A DNA stretch of 38,400 bases, from assembly GCA_009777635.1 (NCBI GenBank), contig WRLK01000013.1:22315-60714 (forward strand), given 5' to 3'. The DNA comes from Oscillospiraceae bacterium (GTDB lineage Bacteria; Bacillota; Clostridia; Oscillospirales; Ruminococcaceae). A program made the translations under genes and the position numbers. This document shows, in pieces, positions 16,077 to 24,926 of this stretch; position 1 is the first letter of the stretch; each line of letters opens with the position of its first letter. The notes under the pieces were generated by a model. It searched no databases and was not told the origin of the DNA. It worked only from the letters and a program-made list of their open reading frames with translations.

Positions 16077-18077
16077 ATGGGCGGGTCCGCCACGATTACA
16101 TGCAAAACAAAACATTCACTGGTACACATAGGCAGTCTTGATTCGTTTGATTTAACTCCGGGCGGCATCGGCGCCGCAAAAAATATAATGCTGTATTTTG
16201 AAACGCAAGACAAAAAATATTTGGAAAAAGCCGTTAAAGCATATGACAAGCTTATTCCCACGGAGAATTTCGGAGGGGAATACACAGCGCTGAGATGGGT
16301 TTGCAGATTGCTTCTGGCCCCTTCCAAAGACATTGAGGACGAATTGCTGGAAGCCGATGAAATCAAGAGCTGGTATCGTTATCTTCAGGCAAATGGTTTT
16401 GAAAAGCTGAAAACATATATTCAATATAAATACCATTTTAAGGAGATTTCCGCAGGTGATATCAAAACCCATCGGGAGCTGCGGTTTTTAGAGGATTTTA
16501 TCTTATTCTCAAATCCACACAGGGAACAGTGGGAAAAAACATCGGAAATACTTCGAAAGCTCAGGATTGTTGGGGGGCTCACGATTGCCGACGTTGGCTG
16601 CGGCTCCGGATATTTTACGTTTAAATTTGCCGATATGGTCGGGCCGCACGGCAAGATTTACGGCATTGAGATCAACCCGCTGCATCTTGATTATTTAAAT
16701 AAATATGTTGAGAAAAACAGTATTCATAACGTGGAGATCGTAAAGAGCAATTTAGACGGCATCGGAATTGATCCGTCCGTCAAGGTCGACGTCGTCTTTT
16801 CCTGTTCGTTGTTTCATGTGCTGTACGCGGCTTTTACGGAACAGGACCGCCGGGCGTTTATCGAAAGCATTGAAAACGCGCTGCTTCCAAACGGCGCTTT
16901 GATCGTCGTCGACAATGATTTGGTGTCAAGCGGGGATTTGCCGTATCACGGCCCGTATATCGCAAAGGATTTGCTGGCGAGCCAATTGTACTATTACGGC
17001 TTCAAGCTAATAAAAAAAGTCCAGGTTACAAAACAGCGGTACGCACTGGTTTTTAAAAAAAGCGAGCGTAAAAAGGTAACAGATGAAACAAATTTGAACA
17101 AAGGCGTAATAACGGCTTTGTCCGGGGCGTCGCTTGTTAAGTTCGCATTGGCCGACGCCGCCCCGACAGCCGGTTACAGCGAGGGCGGCAAACGCGCCGC
17201 CGGGCTTCTGCTGAAAGCGCTTGAGGATAAAACCGCAAAAAGCATAGACCTAGCCGTATCGGCGTATGAAAAAATCATACCTGCAGAACGCATCGGCGAT
17301 GAGTATACGGCTTTTGTCTGGTTCTGCGAATATTTGAAGGCGGACGGGGCCGCGCGCAGGGAAATGACCTCAGACCCGCTTTATAAAGAATACCTCGATT
17401 ATTTTGCGGGGGACGATTTCGCGTTGCTGAAACAGTATTTGCAGAGCAAATACGAGCTTGCGGCAGATGACGGCGAACGGCTTAAAAACCTTATGCAGGT
17501 TTCGGAATACATCGCGTTTAATAACCCAAACCGTGACCGGTGGGAAAAAACGAATCAAATGCTTGATTATATTGACATAAGGCCCGGCGAAACAATCGCG
17601 GACGTGGGCTGCGGAAGCGGGTATTTTACATATAAATTTGCGAAAAGCACAGGGGAGTCCGGCAAAGTATACGCCACTGAGATAAACAAAGAGGCGTTAA
17701 GCTACGTCGAGACGCTCCGCGACCGCTACAAGCTGAATATCATACCGGTTGTAAGCGCCTTAAACGACGCGAAGCTGCCTTTTGACAAGTTTGACAAAAT
17801 ATTCATGTGCTCCATGTACCACGCCGTCTATGTGGCGTCGATCGAGGCTGTGAAGGACGCGTTCATAGAAAGCGTAAAGCGCGCGCTCAAAGACGGCGGC
17901 AAGCTTATTATCGTCGACAATGAAGCGGAAACCCCTCGGGGCGAGCCGGACTACTATGGCTCGGGAATCGACAGGAGGCTTGTGATAAGCCAGCTAAAAC
18001 ACTACGGTTTTCGACTGACCGATGAAAAACAGTTTATCCCTCAGCGTTATATTTTGGTGTTTCAGAAGGTAGTGTAA
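16077..18077 (+). CDS. Tandem-duplicated SAM-dependent methyltransferase
   Basis: A 666-residue protein built from two similar halves of about 330 residues. Each half has a helical N-terminal part (KAYDKLIPTENFGGEYTA / SAYEKIIPAERIGDEYTA), a linker (FSNPHREQWEKT / FNNPNRDRWEKT), and a class I Rossmann methyltransferase with IADVGCGSGYFTFKFA (170-185) or IADVGCGSGYFTYKFA (507-522). Each half then has a V/ATEIN or GIEIN acidic strand and an (I)IVDN motif. Both SAM-binding loops look intact. An internal duplication and fusion is the simplest explanation. The acceptor substrate is unknown; the flanking radical SAM genes suggest a shared small-molecule or cofactor pathway. The ATG follows AGAGGAG. 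Confidence 0.85.
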   Translation: MGGSATITCKTKHSLVHIGSLDSFDLTPGGIGAAKNIMLYFETQDKKYLEKAVKAYDKLIPTENFGGEYTALRWVCRLLLAPSKDIEDELLEADEIKSWYRYLQANGFEKLKTYIQYKYHFKEISAGDIKTHRELRFLEDFILFSNPHREQWEKTSEILRKLRIVGGLTIADVGCGSGYFTFKFADMVGPHGKIYGIEINPLHLDYLNKYVEKNSIHNVEIVKSNLDGIGIDPSVKVDVVFSCSLFHVLYAAFTEQDRRAFIESIENALLPNGALIVVDNDLVSSGDLPYHGPYIAKDLLASQLYYYGFKLIKKVQVTKQRYALVFKKSERKKVTDETNLNKGVITALSGASLVKFALADAAPTAGYSEGGKRAAGLLLKALEDKTAKSIDLAVSAYEKIIPAERIGDEYTAFVWFCEYLKADGAARREMTSDPLYKEYLDYFAGDDFALLKQYLQSKYELAADDGERLKNLMQVSEYIAFNNPNRDRWEKTNQMLDYIDIRPGETIADVGCGSGYFTYKFAKSTGESGKVYATEINKEALSYVETLRDRYKLNIIPVVSALNDAKLPFDKFDKIFMCSMYHAVYVASIEAVKDAFIESVKRALKDGGKLIIVDNEAETPRGEPDYYGSGIDRRLVISQLKHYGFRLTDEKQFIPQRYILVFQKVV

Positions 18078-18079
18078 AA

Positions 18080-19051
18080 ATGAAAAACATGAGCTTTACG
18101 CGAGATGAAATTAAACGTCATCTTCAGGCAAACGGCGCAGAACAACAGGAATTATTCAAACATGCAAGACAAGTCAGAAACGAAGCCGGGGGGGACGGCT
18201 TAAATATCAGAGGCGTGATAGAATTATCGAACAGATGCGCTGAAAACTGTTTGTATTGCGCTATGAGGCGCGATAATCACTTGCTGGACAGATATGACCT
18301 GGATGAAGAGGCTGTCGTTGCAGCCGCCGGTCAAATTATCAATTCAGGCATACCTACTGTTTTTATGCAAAGCGGCGAATCGGCAAAGTGCGCAGTTCTG
18401 CTTGAAAGCGTCATACCGAAAATATTTAGCAAGCATCGCTGCGATATACTGTTGTGCGCCGGTAAAAAATCCGCCGAAACATACAAGCGCTACAAGGAAG
18501 CCGGAACTACCGGATATATACTGAAATTTGAAGCTGCAAACCCGTCCCTTTATGAAAACGCGACCGGCGCAAGCTATGAGGAGCGCTTATCGTGCATACG
18601 CGATATACGCTCGGCGGGAATGAAGCTGGGCACGGGCAATATTCTGGGGCTGCCAAACCAGACGCTGGACGACATCGCCGACGATATTCTCCTTGCGATT
18701 GAATTATCGCCTGATTATGTGAGCGTCGCGCCCTTTATACCAAATCAGGGGACGCCGTATGAAAACGCTTCAAAGGGCGATATAAACCTGACGTTAAATG
18801 TAATGGCAATATGGCGGATCGCTTTTCCGGATGCGCTGATTCCGACGGTAAGCGCGTTGGAGTATATTCATCCGGACGGGCAGGCGGCGGGGCTCAGCGC
18901 GGGCGCAAACGTCATTACCGTGAATTTTACCCCGAAGCAAAATCGCGATAAATATGCTATTTACGCAAAGGACCGTTTTGTCGTCGGGCTTGAGCACGCG
19001 TATAAAACGGCCCGGCGTGCGGGAATGTCGTTAAACATGCGAAAGAAATAA
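18080..19051 (+). CDS. HydE/BioB-like radical SAM protein
   Basis: A 323-residue radical SAM enzyme with the cluster motif CAENCLYC (C53, C57, C60). IRGVIELSNRC, RRDNHLLDRYDLDEEAV, VFMQSGES, YILKFEAANPSLYE, GNILGLPNQTLDD, VAPFIPNQGTPYE and the C-terminal SAGANVITVNFTP follow the plan of HydE, the [FeFe]-hydrogenase maturase, and its relatives HmdB, PylB and BioB. No hydF, hydG, hydrogenase, biotin or pyrrolysine genes are in the window, so a true HydE role is not established; a HydE-like paralogue in a dedicated pathway with its two neighbours is more likely. The start lies two bases after the stop of the methyltransferase gene, showing tight coupling. It converges on the ABC exporter genes with only 23 bp between. 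Confidence 0.85.
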   Translation: MKNMSFTRDEIKRHLQANGAEQQELFKHARQVRNEAGGDGLNIRGVIELSNRCAENCLYCAMRRDNHLLDRYDLDEEAVVAAAGQIINSGIPTVFMQSGESAKCAVLLESVIPKIFSKHRCDILLCAGKKSAETYKRYKEAGTTGYILKFEAANPSLYENATGASYEERLSCIRDIRSAGMKLGTGNILGLPNQTLDDIADDILLAIELSPDYVSVAPFIPNQGTPYENASKGDINLTLNVMAIWRIAFPDALIPTVSALEYIHPDGQAAGLSAGANVITVNFTPKQNRDKYAIYAKDRFVVGLEHAYKTARRAGMSLNMRKK

Positions 19052-19074
19052 AGCTCCGGCTGCAAGGGCTAGCA

Positions 19075-20928
19075 TTAAGCGGCGGGTTCAAACTGGCTGT
19101 TGTAAAGGCCGGCGTAGAACCCGCCTTTTTCCAGTAATTCTTTGTGGCTTCCGCTTTCGATAATGTCTCCGTCCTTCATCACCAATATCAAGTCGGCGTT
19201 CTTGATTGTCGACAGGCGGTGGGCGATGACAAAGGACGTGCGTCCGTCCGTCAGCTTATCCATCGCCTCCCGGATCAGATGCTCGGTGCGGGTATCGACA
19301 GAGCTTGTCGCCTCGTCCAGAATTAGCACGGTGGCGTTCTGGACGATTGCGCGGGCTATTGTGACAAGCTGCTTCTGACCCTGCGAAAGGCTGGTGCTGC
19401 CGCTGAGCGGCGTGTCGTAGCGCTGCGGCAGCGTCATGATGAAATGATGAAGCCCCACGGCCTTGCAGGCGGCTACCACCTGTTCACTCGTCACGCCCTG
19501 CTTGCAGTAGATGATGTTTTCCTCAACCGTGCCCTCGAACAGCCATGAGTCCTGGAGCACCATGCAAAACTGCTCGTGCACATTTTCACGCGGCACCCGG
19601 CTGATCGGTACGCCGTCCAGCAGGATTTCCCCGCCATCCAGCTCATAGAAACGCATAAGCAGGTTGACGATGGTGGTTTTTCCGGCGCCGGTAGGCCCGA
19701 CGATAGCAATCTTCTGTCCCGCCGTGACGCTTATGGAAAAATCATGGATCACGGTTTTCCCGGGGATATATCCAAATTTCACATGGCGAAACTCCACGCC
19801 GCCCTTTATATCGGCAAGCAATTTCGGTTTTTGGCTTTCATCCGCCATTTCTTCCTCGTCAAGAAAAGCGAACACACGCTCGGCGGCGGCGGCTGTTCTT
19901 TGAAGGTTCTGGAAAGTTTGCGCAAGCTGCGACAGCGGCTGCGTAAACAGGTGCACATAAATCATGAACGCGACGATCACGCCGAACGAGATAGCCCCGT
20001 TCATAACCAGCACAGCGCCGGTCACACAGACAGACACATAGCTCAAATTTCCTATAAACATCATGACGGGCATCATCAGCCCCGAAATAAACTGGCTCTT
20101 CCAGCCGCTGTCATACAATCTTTTGTTGATATCCTCGAATACCCGCCCGGCTTCTTCTCCGCCGTTATATGCCTTGACTACGTTGTGGCCGGAATAAATT
20201 TCCTCCACATGACCGCTTGCGGCGCCTAAATACTTTTGCTGACGCACAAAGTGTTTCTGGGATTTCCCCATAATCGCGCCCATGACAACAAACCCCGACA
20301 TACTCACGCCAATTGCGGTCAAAGCCATAATCCAGTTGTTATAAAACATCATAACGGCCGAGCCAATAAGCATGGCGCCGGACACGACAAGGCTTCCCAC
20401 GCTTTGGTTCATGGTCTGCCCGATTATATCCACATCGTTTGTGACGCGGCTGAGGATGTCGCCGCAGCTTACCTTGTCGAAGTATCTAAGAGGCAGCCGG
20501 TTGATTTTTTGAGATATGCCGGTACGCATGTTTTTACCGATTTTTTGCGTTACCGTCGCCATGATGTATCCTTGTGCAAAGCTTAAAATCGCGGACGCCG
20601 CGTAAAAAACCGCCAGCAGGAACCCGATGCGCCCGACGGCGTTAAGGTCGACGGCGCCCGCAACCGGAGCTCCTTCCGCAAGCGCTGGTAAGCCTTTCAT
20701 GATTTCGTCCGTCATTTGTTTTAGCTTGTCGGGGCCTATTATCTGAAGCGCCGTACCCGCGGCCGCCAAAACAATGGCTGCGGACATCGCCGGAGTATAC
20801 TTTTTGCAATAGGCGATAAGCTTTCCCCATGTGCCCTTGAAATCTCTTGGCTTTTCTATGGCGCCTCTGCCCATCAAGCCGGGCCCGGGGGGGCCGATCG
20901 GCCTGCTGTATTTTCTTTCCCCGCTCAT
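19075..20928 (-). CDS. Heterodimeric ABC exporter, subunit B (catalytic Walker B, degenerate signature)
   Basis: A 617-residue ABC half-transporter: a basic, Pro/Gly-rich N-terminus (RPIGPPGPGLMGRG), six transmembrane helices (about 47-345) and an ATPase with Walker A GPTGAGKTT (411-419), Walker B LILDEATS (catalytic E539) and switch H570. The signature is LSQGQ (514-518) rather than LSGGQ. This matches TM288-type subunits of asymmetric multidrug exporters (TM287/288, BmrCD, LmrCD). The ATG overlaps the stop of the upstream subunit gene (ATGA) and has AAGGAG eight bases upstream; an earlier in-frame start would overlap that gene by far more and has no such site. Likely substrates are drugs or lipophilic compounds, which is family knowledge only. 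Confidence 0.92.
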   Translation of the reverse strand: MSGERKYSRPIGPPGPGLMGRGAIEKPRDFKGTWGKLIAYCKKYTPAMSAAIVLAAAGTALQIIGPDKLKQMTDEIMKGLPALAEGAPVAGAVDLNAVGRIGFLLAVFYAASAILSFAQGYIMATVTQKIGKNMRTGISQKINRLPLRYFDKVSCGDILSRVTNDVDIIGQTMNQSVGSLVVSGAMLIGSAVMMFYNNWIMALTAIGVSMSGFVVMGAIMGKSQKHFVRQQKYLGAASGHVEEIYSGHNVVKAYNGGEEAGRVFEDINKRLYDSGWKSQFISGLMMPVMMFIGNLSYVSVCVTGAVLVMNGAISFGVIVAFMIYVHLFTQPLSQLAQTFQNLQRTAAAAERVFAFLDEEEMADESQKPKLLADIKGGVEFRHVKFGYIPGKTVIHDFSISVTAGQKIAIVGPTGAGKTTIVNLLMRFYELDGGEILLDGVPISRVPRENVHEQFCMVLQDSWLFEGTVEENIIYCKQGVTSEQVVAACKAVGLHHFIMTLPQRYDTPLSGSTSLSQGQKQLVTIARAIVQNATVLILDEATSSVDTRTEHLIREAMDKLTDGRTSFVIAHRLSTIKNADLILVMKDGDIIESGSHKELLEKGGFYAGLYNSQFEPAA

Positions 20929-22682
20929 GACGCAAGCTCCTTCTCGCTTAACTGGCTCACGGCAATCTGCCGGTATACCTCGCAAGTCTCCAGAAGCTCC
21001 TTGTGCCGACCGTGCCCCGCTATCTTTCCATCGTCCAGCACGATGATCTGGTCGGCGTCCATGATCGTTCCGATGCGCTGCGACACGATCATGCTTGTAA
21101 CGCCGGCCGTTTCTTTTTTAAGCTCGCTTCTAAGAGCCCTGTCCGTCTTATAATCAAGCGCCGAAAAGCAGTCGTCGAACAGATAGATTTCCGGATTCCG
21201 GCAGACGGCGCGGGCTATGGCGATACGCTGTTTTTGCCCTCCGGACACATTTGCGCCGCCCTGCGCGATATCGGCTTCATATCCTCCATCCATTTGCCCT
21301 ACAAAATCAGCGCCCTGCGCAATTTCGACAGCCCTTTTTATATCGTCGGCAGAAAAGCCGCCGCCGTTATCGCCAAAGGCCACGTTGGATGAGACGGAGC
21401 CTTTGAACAGCAAGGCCTTTTGCGGCACATACCCGATTTTGCCGTACAGAGCTTCAAGCGTGTATTCACGTATGTTCACGCCGCCGAGCAGGATTTCACC
21501 TTCGGTCGCGTCAAAGAAACGCATCGCAAGGTTCATAAGCGTGGACTTCCCGCTGCCGGTGGAGCCGATAAAGGCGATGGTTTCGCCTTGTTTTACCGTA
21601 AAGCTCACATCCTTAAGCACATAGTCGGCAGCGCCCGGATACTTAAAGCTGACATGGCTAAACGTCATCTCGCCATTAAGACCGGAAAGGCCCGACACCC
21701 GTCCGCCGCCAAGTATGGCGGGCGTGGTATCCAGCACCTCCCGGATGCGCCTTGAGGAAACACTGGCGCGGGGAAACAAAATGAAAATCATAAGCAGCGT
21801 CATAAAGGACATGATGATCTGCATTGCATAATTGGAAAACACCACCATATCCGCAAAGAGCGGAAGCTTATCCGCAGCCCCGGCCGAGTGGATCAGGTAT
21901 GCGCCGGTCCAATAGATCGCAAGGGATACTCCGCTCATGACCGTCGACATCACCGGCATCATTACAGCCATTGCGCGGCTTGTGTAAAGCTGCGTCCCGG
22001 TGAGCGCATCGTTCGCCCGCTCAAACTTTGCTTCCTGATAATCCTCGGCGTTATACGCCCTGACAACGCGAAGCCCCGTTAAATTTTCACGCGTTACGCG
22101 ATTCATATTATCGATCAGCGACTGCATTTTTTTAAATTTTGGTATGACAAAAATCATAAGCAACCCGATTACCGCCATGAGAACGGCTACCGCGGCGCCG
22201 GTAGCCATCGTCCATTCAAAGCGTTTTCCGGCTATCTTTGTAATCGCCCAGACCGCTGTGATCGGCGCTTTTATGATTAGCTGCAGCCCCATTGCAATCA
22301 GCATTTGCACTTGAATGACGTCGTTGGTGGAACGGGTGATGAGGCTGTCGGTTGAAAACCGGTTCATCTCCTCCATAGAGAAGGATGCGACTTTACTAAA
22401 AAGCAGGCTGCGCAGGCGCCTTGAAAACGCGGAGCCTATGACGGCGGCGAAATAGCCGACGGTAATGGCGCATATGAGGCTGCCAAGGGTACATAAAAGC
22501 ATCATGCCGCCGGCAAACTGAATATCGCTTATCATACTGCCGGGAGTTTGCACCAGTTTTGTAATTTCGGCCATGTATTCCGGCAATTTCAAATCCAGCC
22601 AGACCTGAGCTACGATAAAGACAAGGCTTAAGAACGTCATCAGACATTCTTTTGGCGTAAGATATTTGAAGATTTTAAGCAT
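20925..22682 (-). CDS. Heterodimeric ABC exporter, subunit A (degenerate ATPase site)
   Basis: A 585-residue ABC half-transporter with six transmembrane helices (about 15-305). Its ATPase has Walker A GSTGSGKST (373-381) and a normal signature VSGGQ (479-483). The catalytic glutamate after Walker B is aspartate (FDDCFSALD, D504) and the switch histidine is glutamine (VSQRIGTI, Q535). These replacements are the hallmark of the degenerate site in TM287-type subunits, and they complement the altered LSQGQ signature of the partner. The two genes are translationally coupled. The ATG has AAAGGAG nine bases upstream. It is probably co-transcribed with the YjbR-like gene 33 bp upstream. Confidence 0.92.
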   Translation of the reverse strand: MLKIFKYLTPKECLMTFLSLVFIVAQVWLDLKLPEYMAEITKLVQTPGSMISDIQFAGGMMLLCTLGSLICAITVGYFAAVIGSAFSRRLRSLLFSKVASFSMEEMNRFSTDSLITRSTNDVIQVQMLIAMGLQLIIKAPITAVWAITKIAGKRFEWTMATGAAVAVLMAVIGLLMIFVIPKFKKMQSLIDNMNRVTRENLTGLRVVRAYNAEDYQEAKFERANDALTGTQLYTSRAMAVMMPVMSTVMSGVSLAIYWTGAYLIHSAGAADKLPLFADMVVFSNYAMQIIMSFMTLLMIFILFPRASVSSRRIREVLDTTPAILGGGRVSGLSGLNGEMTFSHVSFKYPGAADYVLKDVSFTVKQGETIAFIGSTGSGKSTLMNLAMRFFDATEGEILLGGVNIREYTLEALYGKIGYVPQKALLFKGSVSSNVAFGDNGGGFSADDIKRAVEIAQGADFVGQMDGGYEADIAQGGANVSGGQKQRIAIARAVCRNPEIYLFDDCFSALDYKTDRALRSELKKETAGVTSMIVSQRIGTIMDADQIIVLDDGKIAGHGRHKELLETCEVYRQIAVSQLSEKELAS

Positions 22683-22715
22683 ATAAACAGGCTCCTTTAA
22701 AAATACAGCGCTTGT

Positions 22716-23114
22716 CTATTGGAGTGAGATACAGGCTTCTATCACTTCTTTTTGCATTTTCTTGGTGAGCTTGTTAAAAACCAGACGGTAGCTGTCGTCA
22801 ATCATCTGCTTAAGTATGTCGCCGGGCAAGCCGCCGCCAAGGTCCACAGAGTTCCATGTGAGCTTGCCGCAATAAAAGGCGGGCAGGACTTCGGGGTGGT
22901 TTTCCCGCAGAAGCTCCGACATCATGGGGTCACACTTGAGGTTGATGAGGTCTTTGCCCGCATACATTGCGTTATATTTTTCAGACGGATGCATAATAGC
23001 CGCAAACATTTTGCCGCCAATCATGTAGCGGTGCCAGCCCCATTCGGCCTTGTAGTCTTTAACCGCGCCCTGTTTTGAGCGCAAATATTCATCCAGCCAT
23101 GGATAGTTTTTCAC
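22716..23114 (-). CDS. MmcQ/YjbR-family protein
   Basis: A 132-residue protein of the MmcQ/YjbR family, which has a double-wing CyaY-like fold and is often called DNA-binding although its biological role is unclear. Family marks are KAEWGWHRYMIGGKMFAAI, LINLKCDPMMSELLRE, FYCGKLTWNSVDL and DDSYRLVFNKLTKKMQKE; the length is typical. It starts with GTG, with AAAGGA about ten bases upstream. It is the first gene of a probable three-gene operon with the ABC exporter; members are sometimes found beside transporters, but no functional link is known. Confidence 0.85.
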   Translation of the reverse strand: MKNYPWLDEYLRSKQGAVKDYKAEWGWHRYMIGGKMFAAIMHPSEKYNAMYAGKDLINLKCDPMMSELLRENHPEVLPAFYCGKLTWNSVDLGGGLPGDILKQMIDDSYRLVFNKLTKKMQKEVIEACISLQ

Positions 23115-23291
23115 TTAAAAAACGTCCTTTCTGTTATAATGCTTTTAAGCCTTTCCAATAATATAGCTTATCATATTCATCGATTTATTTCAATTGAACT
23201 TTCAAGATGAACTGCGAGATGAGCTGCGAAAACGGCAAGGTATATCTTACGCATTACAGCCATTTCCCAAGGGCTATAAGAGAAACAAATA

Positions 23292-23320
23292 TTGAAGTTT
23301 TGTATGCACTGTGTTAAAAT
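23292..23320 (+). promoter_or_regulatory. Promoter of the rhodanese lipoprotein gene
   Basis: TTGAAG and TAAAAT are separated by exactly 17 bp, about 45 bp before the start codon. The 251-bp gap between the divergent YjbR-like and rhodanese genes shows nothing else recognisable. Confidence 0.6.
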
Positions 23321-23365
23321 AAAGTTAATAATTATAAAATCAGTTGCCGTAAATGATGTGATTTG

Positions 23366-23818
23366 ATGAAAAAACAATTATTTCTTTCAGGGTTAGCACT
23401 GTCTTTTATTACAGTGCTTGCTTGTTGTATGGTGTTTTCCACAGAGGAGCCGGAATCTCCGGCTTCGCATGATGATCCGCCAAGTCCTTCTATGGAAAGC
23501 GCACAGGCAAAATATATAAAGCTCACCCCGCAGGAAGCCCGGGATATGATGTCTGACGATGCGATCATTTTGGACGTCCGCACACCGAAAGAATATGACG
23601 AGGGGCATATTGCGAATTCTGTATTGCTGCCTGATTATGAAATAAAGGATATGGTGGAAACCGTTATCGCTGATAAAAACCATACCGTCATCGTATATTG
23701 CCGTTCAGGCGCAAGGAGTAAAAATGCGGCTGAATACATGATTGAAATGGGATATACGACAGTATTTGATATTGGCGGCATAACGGATTGGGAAGGGGAG
23801 ATTGTCAGGAACCCGTAA
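23366..23818 (+). CDS. Rhodanese-domain lipoprotein
   Basis: A 150-residue secreted protein. The N-terminal hydrophobic stretch ends in a lipobox-like VLAC, so it is probably lipid-anchored at the outer face of the membrane. A Pro/Ser/Glu-rich linker leads to a single rhodanese domain (about 50-148) with the active-site loop CRSGARS, whose cysteine carries persulfide sulfur, and with DVRTPKEYDEGHI and GGITDWEG typical of the family. It would transfer or bind sulfur or relay redox state outside the cell; the physiological donor is unknown. The ATG has only a weak GTGAT site. It stands alone between a promoter and a hairpin. Confidence 0.88.
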   Translation: MKKQLFLSGLALSFITVLACCMVFSTEEPESPASHDDPPSPSMESAQAKYIKLTPQEARDMMSDDAIILDVRTPKEYDEGHIANSVLLPDYEIKDMVETVIADKNHTVIVYCRSGARSKNAAEYMIEMGYTTVFDIGGITDWEGEIVRNP

Positions 23819-23842
23819 TATCGCGTATTTATGATATTTTTT

Positions 23843-23890
23843 AGGAAACACAGGCTTTTAGGACACGCATCCAAAAAGCCTGTGTTTCCT
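23843..23890. terminator. Long inverted repeat between convergent genes, probable terminator
   Basis: A perfect 17-bp stem (AGGAAACACAGGCTTTT with its complement) closes a 14-nt loop between the rhodanese and DegV genes. Neither strand has a proper T-run after the stem, so it is a non-canonical terminator or an mRNA-stabilising hairpin. Confidence 0.5.
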
Positions 23891-23939
23891 GATTCTGATT
23901 TAGGGTCTGTCGACATAAAACGGAGGGGTTATGCGTATT

Positions 23940-24773
23940 TTAAAAAGCAAGCACAATCCCTTTATCGTCGGCATAAAGGGAGATAACCCCTTTTGTCGGG
24001 ACAATAATGATTTCCTTAAAATCAAATTGCTTTTTAACGGCGTCTGAAAGCTGTTTCGCCAGCGGTAAATTGTTACAGTGGGATATCACCATGGTTTCGC
24101 CGCTTGTAGGTTTTTCCTTGCTCTTGATAAACGACAAGATTTTTTCAATCATTTGCTTCGTTCCGCGGGATTTTGCGTATAGCGCGATACTGCCGTTGCT
24201 GTCGGCGCCCATGATCAGCTTAATATTCAGGGCGTTTATTATCTTCCCGGTCACTTTGTTAAGGCGTCCGTTTTTAATCAGGTTATCGTACCGCTCAAGA
24301 ATAAAATATGTTTTCATATTGCTGATAAAACTGTTTACCGCTTTGATGATTTGCTCTTTTGGCATACCCCTTGACAGCATCTCGCGGATCTTTATGGCAA
24401 GCAACAGCTCGCCGGCCGAAGCGCTTTTCGAATCAAACACATGAACGTCTGTAATACCGTTTTCCTCCGCGCATTTTTTTCCTAATTCAGCGCTTGAGTA
24501 AGACCCTGACAATTGGCTTGAGATGGTGACTACAAACGCATGCTTTGCAAGCTCTATCGCTTTTTGAAATGCAAACGGGGAAGGGGAGGCCGAGCTGACT
24601 TTTTCCATACATGCTTTCATTTCGGATATGAATCCGGGCAGGTCAAGGTTTTCATCGTCAGTGAACTCCTTTTCCCCCAGCCGCATGGTCATTGGAACCG
24701 ATATTGCGCCTAACCGCTCTTCCAGCTGCGGCGTGATGTCACAGCTACTGTCAATGACGATTTTATAATCCAT
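23940..24773 (-). CDS. DegV family fatty-acid-binding protein
   Basis: A 277-residue DegV/FakB-type protein. It opens with KIVIDSSCDIT and continues with ISVPMTMRLG, SSASPSPFAFQKA, TISSQLSGSYSSAELG, VFDSKSASAGE and YFILERYDNLIKNGRLNKVTG. These form the two-domain fold that binds one fatty acid; FakB proteins present it to the kinase FakA for phosphorylation and membrane lipid synthesis. No fakA is nearby. The ATG is preceded by GGAGGG eleven bases upstream; a GTG four codons earlier lies directly on that site and was rejected. An extended -10 box is upstream. Confidence 0.9.
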   Translation of the reverse strand: MDYKIVIDSSCDITPQLEERLGAISVPMTMRLGEKEFTDDENLDLPGFISEMKACMEKVSSASPSPFAFQKAIELAKHAFVVTISSQLSGSYSSAELGKKCAEENGITDVHVFDSKSASAGELLLAIKIREMLSRGMPKEQIIKAVNSFISNMKTYFILERYDNLIKNGRLNKVTGKIINALNIKLIMGADSNGSIALYAKSRGTKQMIEKILSFIKSKEKPTSGETMVISHCNNLPLAKQLSDAVKKQFDFKEIIIVPTKGVISLYADDKGIVLAF

Positions 24774-24807
24774 ATTCCCGAACACCCTCCATACCCTTAT
24801 TTATAGG

Positions 24808-24816
24808 AGTATACCA
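24808..24816 (-). promoter_or_regulatory. Extended -10 promoter of the DegV gene
   Basis: On the minus strand TGGTATACT (extended TGn plus TATACT) lies about 35 bp before the start codon. No convincing -35 box is visible. Confidence 0.45.
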
Positions 24817-24926
24817 CAATATTTAAAAAAAATAAAGCAATATTTACCTGTTGCCCTGACCTGTTATGATTTCATTATGATTTCTGCCGCCGCTTTGATA
24901 AATCCCATAAGATAACCCTTCTGCTG

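Noticed and set aside
18080-19051. Calling this gene hydE outright
   Set aside because: The sequence resembles HydE strongly, but no other hydrogenase maturation or structural gene is in the window, and HmdB/PylB/BioB relatives are similar.
19576-20229. Plus-strand open frame of 217 codons inside the ABC exporter gene
   Set aside because: It lies antisense to the ATPase and membrane domains of a clear gene and shows no protein-family features.
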